From Halopseudomonas pertucinogena (GTDB taxonomy: Bacteria; Pseudomonadota; Gammaproteobacteria; Pseudomonadales; Pseudomonadaceae), in contig NZ_BMNN01000001.1 of assembly GCF_014646575.1 (NCBI RefSeq), forward strand, positions 310,001-374,000: a stretch of 64,000 nt of DNA, written 5' to 3'. Below the pieces are notes generated by a model, which saw only the letters and a list, made by a program, of their open reading frames with translations, had not been told where the DNA came from and ran no database searches. Numbering within the stretch: position 1 is the stretch's first letter; every line of letters begins with the position of its first letter. Shown here piece after piece: positions 10,401 to 20,947 of the stretch. A program made the translations under genes and the position numbers.

Positions 10401-10904
10401 GTGCGCAAAAGTATTCTCATCGCCATGATGTCGGTCATGGCCCTGGCCAGTCTCCCAGCGGCAGCCCAGTCCATCGCGGTGCTCGACTACCAGATGGCAC
10501 TGCTCGAGTCCGAGGCAGCCAAGCGCTACTCGGTGGATGCGGAAAAGAAGTTCGGCAATCAGCTGCAGCGTCTGCAGAATCTGGAAGCCGAAGCCAAGCG
10601 CCTGCAGGAGCGCATGCAGCGTGACGGCGAGAAGCTCGGCCAGACCGAACTGGAGAAACTGGAGCTGGAGTTCCGCCAGAAGGCACGCGAGTTCCAGAGC
10701 CAGTCCCGCGAGCTGAACGAAGCCAAGGCCAAGTCCGACCGCGAGATGCTTGAGCAGCTCAAGCCCAAGCTCGACAGCGCCGTCGAGGCGGTCCTCAAGG
10801 CGGGCAACTACGATCTGGTCATCGATCGCAGCGCGGTGGTGGACGTGAAGCCGAATCTCGATATCACTCGTCAGGTTATCGAACGCCTGAACAGCATGCG
10901 TTGA
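10401..10904 (+). CDS. skp: periplasmic chaperone Skp/OmpH
   Basis: Trimeric holdase that carries unfolded outer-membrane proteins to BamA. The 167-residue precursor starts at GTG 10401 behind AGGAGTAA. It has a clear signal peptide cut after about residue 22 (LPAAAQS) and then a long charged helical hairpin, as expected for the Skp tentacles. It lies between bamA and lpxD. Confidence 0.93.
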   Translation: MRKSILIAMMSVMALASLPAAAQSIAVLDYQMALLESEAAKRYSVDAEKKFGNQLQRLQNLEAEAKRLQERMQRDGEKLGQTELEKLELEFRQKAREFQSQSRELNEAKAKSDREMLEQLKPKLDSAVEAVLKAGNYDLVIDRSAVVDVKPNLDITRQVIERLNSMR

Positions 10905-10909
10905 CCGGC

Positions 10910-11971
10910 ATGCAGGACTTGAACACGTTCACCCTCGCAGAGCTGGCCGAGAAGCTGGACGCGCGGGTGCAGGGAGAGGGCAGTCAGCCGATCACCGGCC
11001 TGGCTGCCCTGCAGGATGCAGGCCCTAACGACCTCACCTTTCTTGCCAATCGCCAGTACCGCAAACTGCTGACCGGCACACGGGCCGGCGGCGTGCTGCT
11101 GACCGAAGCGGATGCAGCGGATTTCAGCGGCAATGCGCTGGTGGTGGCTGATCCCTATCTGGCCTACGCCCGGATTTCGCATCATTTCGACCCGCGCCCC
11201 CGCCCGCAGCCGGGTATCCATCCGTCGGCGGTCATCGCCGACACGGCAATCATCGACCCCACCGCCAGCATTGCTGCCGGAGTGGTGGTGGAAGCCGATG
11301 CGGTGGTCGGCGCCAACGTCACCCTCGGTGCGCATTGCTTCGTCGGGGAGCGCTGCCGTATCGGTGCCGGCAGCTGGCTGGCACCCCGGGTGACGCTGTA
11401 TCACGATGTCCGGATGGGCGAGCGCGCAGTCATCCAGTCCGGCGCCGTGGTGGGCGGGGAAGGGTTCGGTTTTGCCAGCTCCCAGGGTCAGTGGCACAAG
11501 ATCGCCCAGATAGGCGGCGTACTGATCGGCGACGATGTCGAGATTGGCGCCAACACCACGATCGACCGTGGCGCACTCAGCGACACCGTGATCGGCAACG
11601 GCGTCAAGCTCGATAACCAGATCCAGATCGCCCACAACGTCCAGATCGGCGACCACACCGCCATGGCGGCCTGCGTCGGCATTTCCGGCAGTACCCGCAT
11701 CGGCCGCCACTGCATGATCGCCGGCGGAGTAGGGATGGTCGGCCATATCGAGATCTGCGATAACGTATTCGTCAGTGGCATGACCATGGTTACCCGCTCG
11801 ATCACCGAGCCTGGCGCCTATTCCTCGGGTACCGCCATGCAGACCGCCACCGAATGGAAGAAGAGTGCTGCCCGCATTCGCCAGCTGGATACGCTGGCCA
11901 AGCGCATCCAGCAACTGGAGAAGCAGCTGTCGGCGGTGACCCCGGCGCCCCGGGACTCATCTGAGTCCTGA
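10910..11971 (+). CDS. lpxD: UDP-3-O-(3-hydroxyacyl)glucosamine N-acyltransferase
   Basis: Third step of lipid A synthesis: adds the N-linked hydroxyacyl chain to UDP-3-O-acyl-glucosamine. The 353-residue product has an N-terminal uridine-binding domain and a long left-handed beta-helix of hexapeptide repeats (about residues 105-310), followed by a helical tail. ATG 10910 is chosen over TTG 10901, as it gives the family length. Confidence 0.96.
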   Translation: MQDLNTFTLAELAEKLDARVQGEGSQPITGLAALQDAGPNDLTFLANRQYRKLLTGTRAGGVLLTEADAADFSGNALVVADPYLAYARISHHFDPRPRPQPGIHPSAVIADTAIIDPTASIAAGVVVEADAVVGANVTLGAHCFVGERCRIGAGSWLAPRVTLYHDVRMGERAVIQSGAVVGGEGFGFASSQGQWHKIAQIGGVLIGDDVEIGANTTIDRGALSDTVIGNGVKLDNQIQIAHNVQIGDHTAMAACVGISGSTRIGRHCMIAGGVGMVGHIEICDNVFVSGMTMVTRSITEPGAYSSGTAMQTATEWKKSAARIRQLDTLAKRIQQLEKQLSAVTPAPRDSSES

Positions 11972-12022
11972 GCTGTGCGCTCTGCGCACCCCACCCATTA
12001 TTGCAAGGCTTCGCGAATCAAC

Positions 12023-12460
12023 ATGGACATCAACGAAATACAAGAGTACCTGCCCCACCGCTATCCCTTTCTGCTGGTGGATCGGGTAGTCGAGCTGGAC
12101 CTGGAAGCCAGGCATATACGGGCCTACAAGAACGTCTCCTTCAACGAGCCCTTCTTCACCGGCCACTTTCCGGGTCATCCGATCATGCCCGGCGTATTGA
12201 TCATCGAGGCGATGGCCCAGGCCGCGGGGTTGCTGGGCTTTCGCATGATGAATACCCGTGCCGAGGACGGCACCCTGTACTACTTCGTCGGCTCCGACAA
12301 GCTGCGCTTCCGCCAGCCGGTGGTGCCGGGTGACCAGCTGCAGCTGGAGGCCACCTATCTGAGCAACAAGCGCGGCATCTGGAAGTTTGCCTGCCGTGCT
12401 CTGGTGGACGGCAAGGAGGCTTGCTCCGGTGAAATTATCTGTGCGGAACACAAGGTATGA
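12023..12460 (+). CDS. fabZ: 3-hydroxyacyl-[acyl-carrier-protein] dehydratase FabZ
   Basis: Dehydrates 3-hydroxyacyl-ACP in fatty acid elongation and competes with LpxA for the same substrate pool. The 145-residue hot-dog protein shows [12 protein letters not shown], the catalytic His in [11 protein letters not shown] (about H48) and the catalytic Glu in [10 protein letters not shown] (about E62). An upstream GTG at 11975 is rejected because the family begins at MDINEIQ. It overlaps lpxA by 4 bases. Confidence 0.96.
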   Translation: MDINEIQEYLPHRYPFLLVDRVVELDLEARHIRAYKNVSFNEPFFTGHFPGHPIMPGVLIIEAMAQAAGLLGFRMMNTRAEDGTLYYFVGSDKLRFRQPVVPGDQLQLEATYLSNKRGIWKFACRALVDGKEACSGEIICAEHKV

Positions 12461-13233
12461 GTCGAATTCATCCTCTGGCGATCGTCGATCCTGCCGCACG
12501 GCTGGCTGACGACGTTGAGGTCGGTCCCTGGACGCTGATCGGTCCCGATGTCGAGATCGGCGCCGGCACCGTGGTGGGGCCCAACGTGGTGATCAAGGGG
12601 CCGACCACCATCGGCAAGGGCAACCGTATCTTCCAGTTCGCCTCGGTCGGGGAGGATTGCCAGGACAAGAAGTACAACGGTGAGCCCACCCGGCTGGTCA
12701 TCGGCGACAACAACGTGATCCGCGAGGGCTGCACACTGCACCGCGGTACCATCCAGGACCAGGGCGTAACCACCATAGGCAGCGGCAACCTGCTGATGGC
12801 CTATGTGCATGTGGCCCACGACTGCGTGCTGGGCGACAACATCATCATGGCCAACAACGCGACCATCGCCGGCCACGTGCATATCGGTGATGGGGTGATT
12901 CTTGGCGGCTATACCACGGTGCACCAGTTCTGCCATATCGGCGCCTGGTCGATGAGTGCTGCCAACAGCGCGGTATTCAAGGATATTCCGGCCTTCGTCA
13001 TGGTTGGTGGCAACCCCGCCAGCGCCCACGGCATGAACTTCGAAGGCATGCGTCGGCGTGGTTACAGTCAGGAGCTGATCACTGCGCTGCGTCGCGCCTA
13101 CAAGGTGGTCTATCGCCAGGGCAAGACCCTGCAGGAAGCGCTTGCCGAGCTTGAAGAGCCCTCCGAACGCTATCCGGAAGTCGCCCTTTACCGCGACTCG
13201 ATTCTCGCCTCCACCCGCGGTATCACGCGCTGA
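12457..13233 (+). CDS. lpxA: acyl-ACP--UDP-N-acetylglucosamine O-acyltransferase
   Basis: First step of lipid A synthesis: O-acylation of UDP-GlcNAc. The 258-residue product starts [16 protein letters not shown] and is mostly a left-handed beta-helix of hexapeptide repeats. The region [12 protein letters not shown] contains the catalytic His, and a helical C-terminal domain ([17 protein letters not shown]) follows. The ATG overlaps the fabZ stop (ATGA). Confidence 0.97.
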   Translation: MSRIHPLAIVDPAARLADDVEVGPWTLIGPDVEIGAGTVVGPNVVIKGPTTIGKGNRIFQFASVGEDCQDKKYNGEPTRLVIGDNNVIREGCTLHRGTIQDQGVTTIGSGNLLMAYVHVAHDCVLGDNIIMANNATIAGHVHIGDGVILGGYTTVHQFCHIGAWSMSAANSAVFKDIPAFVMVGGNPASAHGMNFEGMRRRGYSQELITALRRAYKVVYRQGKTLQEALAELEEPSERYPEVALYRDSILASTRGITR

Positions 13234-13235
13234 CC

Positions 13236-14414
13236 ATGAGCAGGGCAACCCCCTCGGACAAACCGCTGTGTATTGCCCTTGTTGCCGGAGAAGCCTCCGG
13301 CGACACCCTCGGGGCCGGCCTGATCAAGGCCCTGAAAAAGCAGCATCCGAATGCAGAATTCATCGGCATCGGCGGCCCGCGCATGCAGGCCGAAGGGCTG
13401 GTCAGTCAGGTGCCGATGGAGCGTCTGGCGGTGATGGGGCTGGTCGAGGTGCTCGGTCGCCTGCGCGAACTGCTGCGCATCCGCCGTGACCTGGTGACCT
13501 TCCTCATCCAGCGTCAGCCGGACGTGTTCATCGGTATCGACGCGCCGGACTTCACCCTCGGTGTCGAGCAGCGCCTGCGCGATGCGGGTATCCCGACCGT
13601 GCATTATGTCAGTCCCTCGGTCTGGGCCTGGCGCGAGAAGCGCGTGCTGGGCATCCGCAAGTCCACCGATCTGATGCTCACCCTGTTTCCCTTCGAGGAG
13701 GAGGTCTACCGCAAGCACGGTGTGGCAGTGCGCTGCGTAGGCCACACCCTGGCGGATCAGATTCCCATGGAGCCGGACCGTGCAGCGGCCCGCACTGCGC
13801 TGGCGCTGCCGGCGGATGCGCAAGTCATTGCCCTGATGCCCGGCAGTCGCAACGGCGAGCTGCGCAAGCTGGGATTGCTGTTCCTGCAGACCGCGGCCTG
13901 GTGTCTGGAGCGCAACCCCGGGTTGCGCTTTGTGCTGCCCTGCGCCAACGCGGAGCGTCGCCAGCAGATCGAGACCATTCTCAGTGACAGCGGTCTTCAT
14001 CTGCCGCTGACCCTGCTCGATGGTCAGGCCCATGATGCCCTGGCGGCCTGTGATGCGGTACTTATCGCCTCGGGTACGGCGACCCTGGAAGCCATGCTGT
14101 TCAAACGGCCCATGGTGGTTGCCTATCGCATGGCACCGCTGACGTTTCGGATACTCAAGCGGTTGGTCAGGGTAGGCCATGTCGCGCTCCCCAACCTGCT
14201 CGCCGGCCACGAAGTGGCGCCGGAGTTTCTGCAGGATGCAGCCACCCCGGAAGCCATGGGCCAGGCCTTGCTCGACCGCCTCGGACCGACCCCCGAGCGT
14301 GAGCAGGCCGAGAATGAATTCCGCGAGCTGCATACTCTGCTGCGCCGCAATGCCGACCATACTGCGGCTGAGGCGGTGCTTGATCTGCTGCGGGAGAAGG
14401 GGAGGTTGGCATGA
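13236..14414 (+). CDS. lpxB: lipid-A-disaccharide synthase
   Basis: Condenses UDP-diacylglucosamine with lipid X to the lipid A disaccharide at the inner membrane. The 392-residue glycosyltransferase (GT-B fold) has the N-terminal motif [15 protein letters not shown] and the C-terminal nucleotide-sugar region [19 protein letters not shown]. The start at 13236 lies two bases after the lpxA stop, and the end overlaps rnhB by 4 bases. It closes the lipid A cluster. Confidence 0.96.
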   Translation: MSRATPSDKPLCIALVAGEASGDTLGAGLIKALKKQHPNAEFIGIGGPRMQAEGLVSQVPMERLAVMGLVEVLGRLRELLRIRRDLVTFLIQRQPDVFIGIDAPDFTLGVEQRLRDAGIPTVHYVSPSVWAWREKRVLGIRKSTDLMLTLFPFEEEVYRKHGVAVRCVGHTLADQIPMEPDRAAARTALALPADAQVIALMPGSRNGELRKLGLLFLQTAAWCLERNPGLRFVLPCANAERRQQIETILSDSGLHLPLTLLDGQAHDALAACDAVLIASGTATLEAMLFKRPMVVAYRMAPLTFRILKRLVRVGHVALPNLLAGHEVAPEFLQDAATPEAMGQALLDRLGPTPEREQAENEFRELHTLLRRNADHTAAEAVLDLLREKGRLA

Positions 14415-15055
14415 GTCAGATGATGATGGACTGGTCCCTGCCTGAGGGAATGGAACTGGTCGCCGGGGTAGACGAGGTGGGTCGCGGTCCGCTCTGCGGT
14501 GCCGTGGTTACCGCTGCGGTGATCCTCGACCCGCTGCGGCCCATCGACGGTCTCAATGATTCCAAGAAGCTCACCGCCGCCCACCGCGAAGCGCTGTTCC
14601 CGATCATTCAGGAGCGGGCCCTGGCCTGGGCCATCGGCCGGGCCGAGGTGCACGAGATTGATGAGTTGAACATTCTGCATGCCACCATGCTGGCAATGCA
14701 GCGCGCCGTCGCCGGGCTGTCCATCCAGCCGGACCGGGTGCTGGTGGACGGCAATCGCTGCCCGATACTGCCGATGCCCAGTGAGCCGGTGATTCAGGGC
14801 GATGGGCTGATACCCGCCATTTCCGCCGCCTCGATCCTCGCAAAGGTCACCCGCGACCGGGAGATGGAAGAAATGGATGTGCTTTACCCGGGCTACGGCC
14901 TCGGCAAACACAAGGGCTACGCGACTCGTGAGCATCTGGATGCGCTTCAGCAACTGGGTGCCACCCCTCTTCACAGACGCTCGTTCGCACCGGTGCAGCG
15001 CGCGCTGGACACGCACTCCGAAGTAGAGAGCACCCCGCCGCAGGTGCTTATTTAA
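14411..15055 (+). CDS. rnhB: ribonuclease HII
   Basis: Removes RNA from RNA/DNA hybrids and single ribonucleotides from DNA. The 214-residue product has the active-site start [14 protein letters not shown] (D21, E22), the further acidic residue in [10 protein letters not shown], and the C-terminal region [17 protein letters not shown]. It overlaps lpxB by 4 bases. In pseudomonads rnhB normally lies near dnaE. Here a 15-kb accessory segment starts right after its stop codon. Confidence 0.96.
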   Translation: MSQMMMDWSLPEGMELVAGVDEVGRGPLCGAVVTAAVILDPLRPIDGLNDSKKLTAAHREALFPIIQERALAWAIGRAEVHEIDELNILHATMLAMQRAVAGLSIQPDRVLVDGNRCPILPMPSEPVIQGDGLIPAISAASILAKVTRDREMEEMDVLYPGYGLGKHKGYATREHLDALQQLGATPLHRRSFAPVQRALDTHSEVESTPPQVLI

Positions 15056-15057
15056 TC

Positions 15058-15067
15058 GACAGCTGAT
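15058..15067 (+). repeat. left copy of 10-bp direct repeat flanking the T6SS island
   Basis: GACAGCTGAT, two bases after the rnhB stop codon; an identical copy is at 30269-30278. With one mismatch the match extends to 13 bases (ATcGAC... against ATtGAC...). A weak hairpin CCGGAGT (15069-15075) with ACTCCGG (15089-15095) follows and has no T-run. The rest of 15068-15208 shows no gene. Confidence 0.5.
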
Positions 15068-15208
15068 TCCGGAGTTTACGATCGCCTGACTCCGGGCTTA
15101 ATCGTATTTATGCCGACTCGCTCACAGCGAGAGAAAACGCGATAGGGAATAATGCAGGGGCCGTAAACCGCTGTAACGGCAGGACCGTTATCAGACAAGG
15201 ACCTCTGG

Positions 15209-17680
15209 ATGTTTGCCCCCGCCGACCAACCGCACTTCACCCTGACCCTGCCGGGCATCGATCACGACTTCAAGGTACTGGCCTTCCGCGCCCGCGAGGC
15301 GATCAGCCAGTGCTACCGCATCGAACTGCAACTGGTCAGCGACCAGCCCGATCTGGATCTGGAAGCCCTGCTGCAGCACAACGCCTGGCTCGACCTGGGC
15401 AACGGCACCGGCCTGCACGGGCTGATCCACCACGCCGCCATCGGCGAGTCCGGCAAACGTATGACCCGCTACCGGCTGGAGCTGGTACCGCACCTGCACT
15501 ACCTGTCCCTGCGCCACAACCAGCGCATCTTCCAGCATCTGACCGTACCGCAGATCATCAGCCGCGTGCTGGAGGATCACGGCATCCAGAGCGACGCCTT
15601 CCAGTTCCAGCTCGGCAGCGACTACCCCGAACGGGATTACTGCACCCAGTACGACGAAAGCGACCTGTACTTCATCCAGCGCCTGTGCGAGGAAGAGGGC
15701 ATCCACTACCACTTCCGTCACAGCCAGGACGGCCACCTGCTGGTGTTCGGCGACGACCAGACCGTATTCCCGCGCCTCGCCCCGGTCAGCTTCGACCAGG
15801 GCAACGGCATGGTTGCCGATGAGCCGGTGATCAAGCGCTTCGGCGTAAGACTGGAAACCCGCGCCAGCCGGGTCACCCGCCGCGACTACGACCACAACAA
15901 GGCCCGCCTGCAGCTGGAAAGTCAGGCCCGGGCCGAGCAACTGCCCGACCTGGAAGACTACGACTACCCCGGCCGCTTCACCGACCGCACCCGCGGCAAG
16001 CAACTGGCCCAGCGCAGTCTCGAACGCCACCGCAGCGACTACCACCAGGCCACCGCCCACAGCGACCAGCCCACCCTGCGCAGCGGCCACTTCCTCGAAC
16101 TGCAAGGCCACCCAAGAACCAACTGGAACGACCTCTGGCTCATCACCGAACTCCACCACGAAGGCAAACAGCCTCAGGTTCTAGAGGAATCTGTCACCGA
16201 TCCATCAGGACCACTCTGGTTTTCTCCCTCTCCCCTCGCGGGAGAGGGCTGGGGAGAGGGGGAAAAAGCCTGGGGAGAGGGGGAAACAACCTTCACCCAA
16301 GGCTACCGCAACCACTTCACCGCCACCCCCTGGGCCACCCCCCACCGCCCAGCCCTCGCTCACCCCAAACCAAAAGTCCTGGGCACCCAAACCGCCACCG
16401 TCACCGGCCCCGAAGGCGAAGAAATCCACTGCGACCCCCATGGCCGCATCAAGGTCCAGTTCCACTGGGACCGCGAAGGCCAGGCCGACGCCAACACCAG
16501 CTGCTGGCTAAGAGTGGCCAGCAACTGGGCCGGCAACCACTGGGGCAGCATTACCATCCCGCGCATCGGCATGGAAGTGCTGGTCAGCTTCCTCGAAGGC
16601 GACCCGGACCAGCCGCTGGTCAGCGGCTGCCTGTACAACAGCGCCCACCCGGTGCCCTACGAGCTGCCCGAGCACAAGACCCGCAGCGTCTTCAAGAGCC
16701 TGAGCAGCCCCGGCGGCAGCGGCTTCAACGAACTGCGCATCGAGGACCGGGCCGGGGAGGAACAGATCTTCATCCACGCCCAGCGTGACTGGGAACAGAA
16801 CATCCAGCACGACCAGAAGATCCGCGTCGGCAACGAGCGTTACGAACGCATCGAAGCCAATCGCTACACCGAAAACCTGGCCGAGGAACACCACACCACC
16901 CATGCCGACCGCAGGACCGAGATCAAGGCCGACGACCACCTGACCGTCGCCCACAATCAGCACGTCAAACTCGGCCAAGGCCAGTTCATTGAGGCAGGGC
17001 GGGAGATTCATTATCACGCCGGCGACAAGGTCGTCATCGACGCCGGCATGGAGCTCACTGCCAACGGTGGCGGTAGTTTTCTCAAACTTGACCCCAGTGG
17101 TGTAACCCTCAACGGGCCGATCATTCGCATCAACGCCGGCGGCGCTGCGGGGCAAGGTTCGGGGCTGGCCATACTATTGCCGGAGCGGCTCGCCCCATTC
17201 GCTTCAGCGCACCCAGGCGCCGCACTCAGCAAAGCCCTAGTCAATCCGCTGGAGGATTCATCGGAGCACCCCCCAACGCCGTTCCGGTTCAACATCCAGT
17301 TGCGAGATGTGCCTGGTGACGAGGGTTTCCCCCTGGCCTTTACTGCCTGGTCCATTCAGCAGGGTGACCAGCCGCCCCTGCTTGAAGGTGAGACCGATGC
17401 GCAGGGGTGCATATTGCTGACCGCAGCCGAAGAGGATTTGCTCTCCGGGGCCATCCACGCTGCGCCCAACGATGTCTGGCTTAATTACCCCGGCCAGCGC
17501 GTGGCGCTGGTTCTGCATCAGGAGCAGGAAGGCAAGGATATGGAAGCCGTAGCCGTAGCTGCACTGGGCTATCACGCAGACTCGGTCCGCCCCAGCGTCA
17601 ACCCGCTTCTGCAGGAACGCTGCAGGCAGGATAGTGGCTGCACCGAGGAATTCTATGCTCATCTGCAATCGAAGGAGTAA
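15209..17680 (+). CDS. vgrG: type VI secretion system spike protein VgrG (TssI)
   Basis: Forms the trimeric tip of the T6SS needle and carries the effector encoded next to it. The 823-residue protein starts [20 protein letters not shown]. It has the gp27-like base (about residues 1-330, including [20 protein letters not shown]), then the gp5 OB-fold ([16 protein letters not shown]), then the beta-helix needle with the [17 protein letters not shown] motif. The last 150 or so residues (after GGAAGQGS) are an added domain that I do not recognise and that may load the PLD effector. A repeat-derived, in-frame insert lies at about residues 335-358. The effector gene follows after six bases, so the two are probably co-transcribed. 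Confidence 0.95.
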   Translation: MFAPADQPHFTLTLPGIDHDFKVLAFRAREAISQCYRIELQLVSDQPDLDLEALLQHNAWLDLGNGTGLHGLIHHAAIGESGKRMTRYRLELVPHLHYLSLRHNQRIFQHLTVPQIISRVLEDHGIQSDAFQFQLGSDYPERDYCTQYDESDLYFIQRLCEEEGIHYHFRHSQDGHLLVFGDDQTVFPRLAPVSFDQGNGMVADEPVIKRFGVRLETRASRVTRRDYDHNKARLQLESQARAEQLPDLEDYDYPGRFTDRTRGKQLAQRSLERHRSDYHQATAHSDQPTLRSGHFLELQGHPRTNWNDLWLITELHHEGKQPQVLEESVTDPSGPLWFSPSPLAGEGWGEGEKAWGEGETTFTQGYRNHFTATPWATPHRPALAHPKPKVLGTQTATVTGPEGEEIHCDPHGRIKVQFHWDREGQADANTSCWLRVASNWAGNHWGSITIPRIGMEVLVSFLEGDPDQPLVSGCLYNSAHPVPYELPEHKTRSVFKSLSSPGGSGFNELRIEDRAGEEQIFIHAQRDWEQNIQHDQKIRVGNERYERIEANRYTENLAEEHHTTHADRRTEIKADDHLTVAHNQHVKLGQGQFIEAGREIHYHAGDKVVIDAGMELTANGGGSFLKLDPSGVTLNGPIIRINAGGAAGQGSGLAILLPERLAPFASAHPGAALSKALVNPLEDSSEHPPTPFRFNIQLRDVPGDEGFPLAFTAWSIQQGDQPPLLEGETDAQGCILLTAAEEDLLSGAIHAAPNDVWLNYPGQRVALVLHQEQEGKDMEAVAVAALGYHADSVRPSVNPLLQERCRQDSGCTEEFYAHLQSKE
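16226..16287 (+). repeat. REP-like palindrome with short tandem repeat, in frame inside vgrG
   Basis: A perfect 9-bp stem, CCCTCTCCC (16226-16234) with GGGAGAGGG (16240-16248), has a five-base loop. It is followed by two copies of CTGGGGAGAGGGGGAAA starting at 16249 and 16270, a period of 21 bases. The element resembles the dispersed C/T-rich palindromes found between genes in many proteobacteria. Here it is translated ([20 protein letters not shown]) without shifting the vgrG frame, giving a seven-residue repeat WGEGE-x-x. Confidence 0.75.
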
Positions 17681-17686
17681 TTGATC

Positions 17687-20600
17687 ATGACCGGCACCGC
17701 CTATAACGGCCGGCAGGAGCGACACCTGCATCAGATCAACCGTCAGGACGGTACGCCCTGCGTCGCCTATTCTGCACCGGACTTCTTCGTTACCGAGCCA
17801 TCGATGTTTGCTCCCAAGCGCAACGGCAACAAGGTACGGTTCTTTACCACCGGGGAGGACTACTTCAAGGATGTCGGCAATGCGATCCTCGGCGCGAAGA
17901 CAAGCATTTTCATCACGGGATGGCAGATCAATCACGATGTTCTGCTTGATGGGCAGAAGACCCTATGGCAATACCTGCATCAGGCGTTGACAGTCAACTC
18001 GGAATTGAAGGTTTATATCATGCCTTGGCTGAGTCCGTCTGCCTCGGTAATGAATACCTACGATTTCGAAACCATGCTAGCCATCTTCCAGCTCAACGCC
18101 GGGCTGGAGAACGGCCCTCGCGCCTTTTGCACCCCGGCTATCCAGCAGAGCGACATGTCCGGTCTGGGCGCGACCTTCTCCCATCACCAGAAGAGCGTAG
18201 TGATCGATAACCGCATTGGCTATGTCGGTGGTATCGACTTGGCCTATGGGCGTTGCGATAACAACGACTACAGCCTGGATGCCAGCAAGCGGCTCGGCAA
18301 TGACGCTTATAACCCCTGCATACCTCCGCTCGGCTGGATGCCTCAACATAAACACGTCAGCAAGAACGGGCTGCTGTTGGCCGCGCTGTTCGATCTGTCG
18401 AAGCCAGTACAGTTTTCCAGGCCGCCACTTCAAGTGGATGGCGCGGATTGGGTGGTAGACACTATCAACAGGCACGCCCCGCTGCCCAGCCGTGCTTCGC
18501 TGCTGAACAGCTTCAATTATCTTGCCAACTTCATCAACAGTCCTGCACCTGAATTCATGCAAGCGGCTGCGCGGCGCCTGGAGGCGGTTGGTCAAACAGT
18601 GGAGCAGGGTAGACGCAATCTGGTCAATCTGAAAATGGCCGTACTTGAGCGCATGGTTCGCGCCACCGCAGAACTGATCGAAGCGGACCTGGATTATCTG
18701 GATCCGGAGTTGCGGCAGCGTCTGCGCAGCTGGCTTGTTCAGCTGAAGAGCGCCCAGCAGCTCAACCGGGCGTTGCAGCTGCGCAGCCAGCATTTGATTA
18801 CCGAATGGATGACCACATCCGAGCTGGGAGGCGTCTTTTCCAAGCTGATGGATATCCGCTTCGATAACATTCCGGCCGGGGCGTTGAAGCCTGCCTCTGA
18901 GCTGGCCAATTCCTTGCTCTGGTATCTGTACGGGCTGTTGCAACGCCAGACTCAGGATAACGAGGGGCCTTATCCCTATCTGCTGCAACATCCGCAGCCG
19001 TTGGCCTCTCCGGACAACAGCACACTGGCGGCGAACCAGCCGCGTATGCCTTGGCACGATGTGCATTGCCGCATCGAAGGCCCGTCAGTTTACGACCTGT
19101 CGCGCAACTTCATTGACCGCTGGAACGGACAGCAGGCCTATCTCGTTGATACCCCTCCGCCGCAGGACACTCGGCTTATCCGGCGGATGTTGGAAACGCT
19201 GATGACCTGGGTAAACCGGATCCTTGAGAAGGCACGCCTGGAAAACTATCTCCAGTTCGACATTCGCCTGGACCTGAAGCATCCCGAACCGGTCTGGATC
19301 CACGCCGCACCGCTATTGCCTATCTATCCTCCGATGCAGCCGGGCGGGGTGGCAGTCCAGGCCCTGCGTAGCGCAGCCAACAATATGCTGCAGCAGGAAC
19401 AGAGGGGGCGCGCCGCTGCAGGGGTCAGCCTTGATGCGCTGCCGGGTTTCGCCAGTACCGGGGTACAGGCCAATTGTAGGAGCGCGATGCTCCAGGCTAT
19501 TTCAAGCGCGCAGCATTTTATCTATATCGAAAGCCAGTTCTTCCAGAGCGACTTTGGTGCTGAGGGCGAGCTTAATCCCCTGCTGCCACTCTCAGGCCCC
19601 ATGAGTCGCTTGCGTACCGCAGATCACTTGCCGCGTGACTTGGTCGAGCGGGTGAATTTGCGCGAGGCATTGGAGAAAGAGGATATCTGGCTGCTGAACT
19701 GGGGGGAGGTCGATGCGATCGCCCGCAACCCCGACCCAGTGTGCGAAGCGTTTCTTGCGGAGCTGCGCAGTATTACTGCGCTCAATGCGAAAGGCTGGGC
19801 CAGCCAGCGTTTGGGGCAGGAGCAGCAGGGGATCATCAACGATATCGGCGCGGCGTTGGCAGACCGGATTGGGCGCGCCATCGACGAAGGACGACCTTTT
19901 CACGTGTACATGGTGCTACCCGTCCATCCAGAGGGACCACTGAACGAGCCGACCATCATGCACCAGGTTCACCTGACCATGCAGAGTTTGGCGTTCGGCG
20001 AGAAGAGTCTGATCAAACGCATTCAGAGGTATATGGCAACCCGCGCCTTTATGGACCGGGGGGACAGCCTTGAAGAAGCGGAACAGAGGCTGAATAACCT
20101 CGATTCGACGGGCCGGCCGGTTTATGAGCAACAAGATTGGAGCCAGTATCTGACTCTACTGAATCTTCGCACCTGGGATGAGCTCGATGGGCAGGTGGTA
20201 ACTGAACAAATTTATGTCCACAGCAAACTGCTGATTGCCGACGACCGGATTGCCATCCTCGGCAGCGCAAATATAAACGACCGTAGCTTGCTTGGCCCCC
20301 GCGATTCCGAGTTGGCCGTCATTGTGCGTGATGGCACGCCTGTATCGGTTGCGCTGGATGGTAAGTGCGAACAGCAGGTGAGCAAGGCGGTTCATGAATT
20401 GAGGATAAATTTGTGGAAGAAGCACTTTGGCCTGAATTTAGTAGGCAAATCCAAGGTATCGGCAGCGAACGAGCTAGGCGCACATCTGACCATGCCTGCC
20501 GCTGAAAAAACATGGAAAGCGATACAGTCGCGAGCTGAGAATAATTCACGCGCTTACGATCAAACGTTCAACTCGATTCCTCAGAACATTAGTCAGACAC

Positions 20601-20947
20601 AGGATGTTCCCGACTCGCTTCGCGGTCAGTATCCCAATGGCTTTCCTGCCTCAGTTTGGCCTACTTGGGTATATACCGATTTGGAGGATTTTTCCGCAGG
20701 GGGGCGGCTTGCTGCACCAATGGCCTTTGAAGAGAGGTTCTGGCTCAGTTCTTTCGCGGTGCCATTCCCCCTAGGCGTTGCAGGATTTATCTGTCAGTTA
20801 CCCACAATGTGGACTTTTGGCGAGAACAACAACTCCGGGATAAACGGGACTATCGTTGCAAAAAAAGGAAAACTGGACGGTGGCAGGGATAGGTATTCCG
20901 TCTTTGCCGATTCTCAGTCGCCGACCGGGGGCTCATCTGCTTCATGA
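17687..20947 (+). CDS. pldA: T6SS phospholipase D effector, Tle5a/PldA-like
   Basis: Predicted antibacterial (possibly also anti-eukaryotic) lipase delivered by VgrG that hydrolyses membrane phospholipids. The 1086-residue protein has two HxKxxxxD motifs: HHQKSVVID with the catalytic His at residue 167, and VHSKLLIAD with His 845 followed by ILGSANINDRS. The spacing and length closely match P. aeruginosa PldA (about 1100 residues, catalytic His near 167 and 855 as I recall). ATG 17687 has AAGGAG upstream; TTG 17681 is too close to the ribosome site. The C-terminal tail (QLPTMWTFGENNNSGIN) recurs as fragments elsewhere in the island. The last bases overlap the next gene (ATGA), the classic effector/immunity coupling. 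Confidence 0.93.
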   Translation: MTGTAYNGRQERHLHQINRQDGTPCVAYSAPDFFVTEPSMFAPKRNGNKVRFFTTGEDYFKDVGNAILGAKTSIFITGWQINHDVLLDGQKTLWQYLHQALTVNSELKVYIMPWLSPSASVMNTYDFETMLAIFQLNAGLENGPRAFCTPAIQQSDMSGLGATFSHHQKSVVIDNRIGYVGGIDLAYGRCDNNDYSLDASKRLGNDAYNPCIPPLGWMPQHKHVSKNGLLLAALFDLSKPVQFSRPPLQVDGADWVVDTINRHAPLPSRASLLNSFNYLANFINSPAPEFMQAAARRLEAVGQTVEQGRRNLVNLKMAVLERMVRATAELIEADLDYLDPELRQRLRSWLVQLKSAQQLNRALQLRSQHLITEWMTTSELGGVFSKLMDIRFDNIPAGALKPASELANSLLWYLYGLLQRQTQDNEGPYPYLLQHPQPLASPDNSTLAANQPRMPWHDVHCRIEGPSVYDLSRNFIDRWNGQQAYLVDTPPPQDTRLIRRMLETLMTWVNRILEKARLENYLQFDIRLDLKHPEPVWIHAAPLLPIYPPMQPGGVAVQALRSAANNMLQQEQRGRAAAGVSLDALPGFASTGVQANCRSAMLQAISSAQHFIYIESQFFQSDFGAEGELNPLLPLSGPMSRLRTADHLPRDLVERVNLREALEKEDIWLLNWGEVDAIARNPDPVCEAFLAELRSITALNAKGWASQRLGQEQQGIINDIGAALADRIGRAIDEGRPFHVYMVLPVHPEGPLNEPTIMHQVHLTMQSLAFGEKSLIKRIQRYMATRAFMDRGDSLEEAEQRLNNLDSTGRPVYEQQDWSQYLTLLNLRTWDELDGQVVTEQIYVHSKLLIADDRIAILGSANINDRSLLGPRDSELAVIVRDGTPVSVALDGKCEQQVSKAVHELRINLWKKHFGLNLVGKSKVSAANELGAHLTMPAAEKTWKAIQSRAENNSRAYDQTFNSIPQNISQTQDVPDSLRGQYPNGFPASVWPTWVYTDLEDFSAGGRLAAPMAFEERFWLSSFAVPFPLGVAGFICQLPTMWTFGENNNSGINGTIVAKKGKLDGGRDRYSVFADSQSPTGGSSAS

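Noticed and set aside
15069-15095. Terminator after rnhB
   Set aside because: Seven-base stem with a long loop and no T-run.
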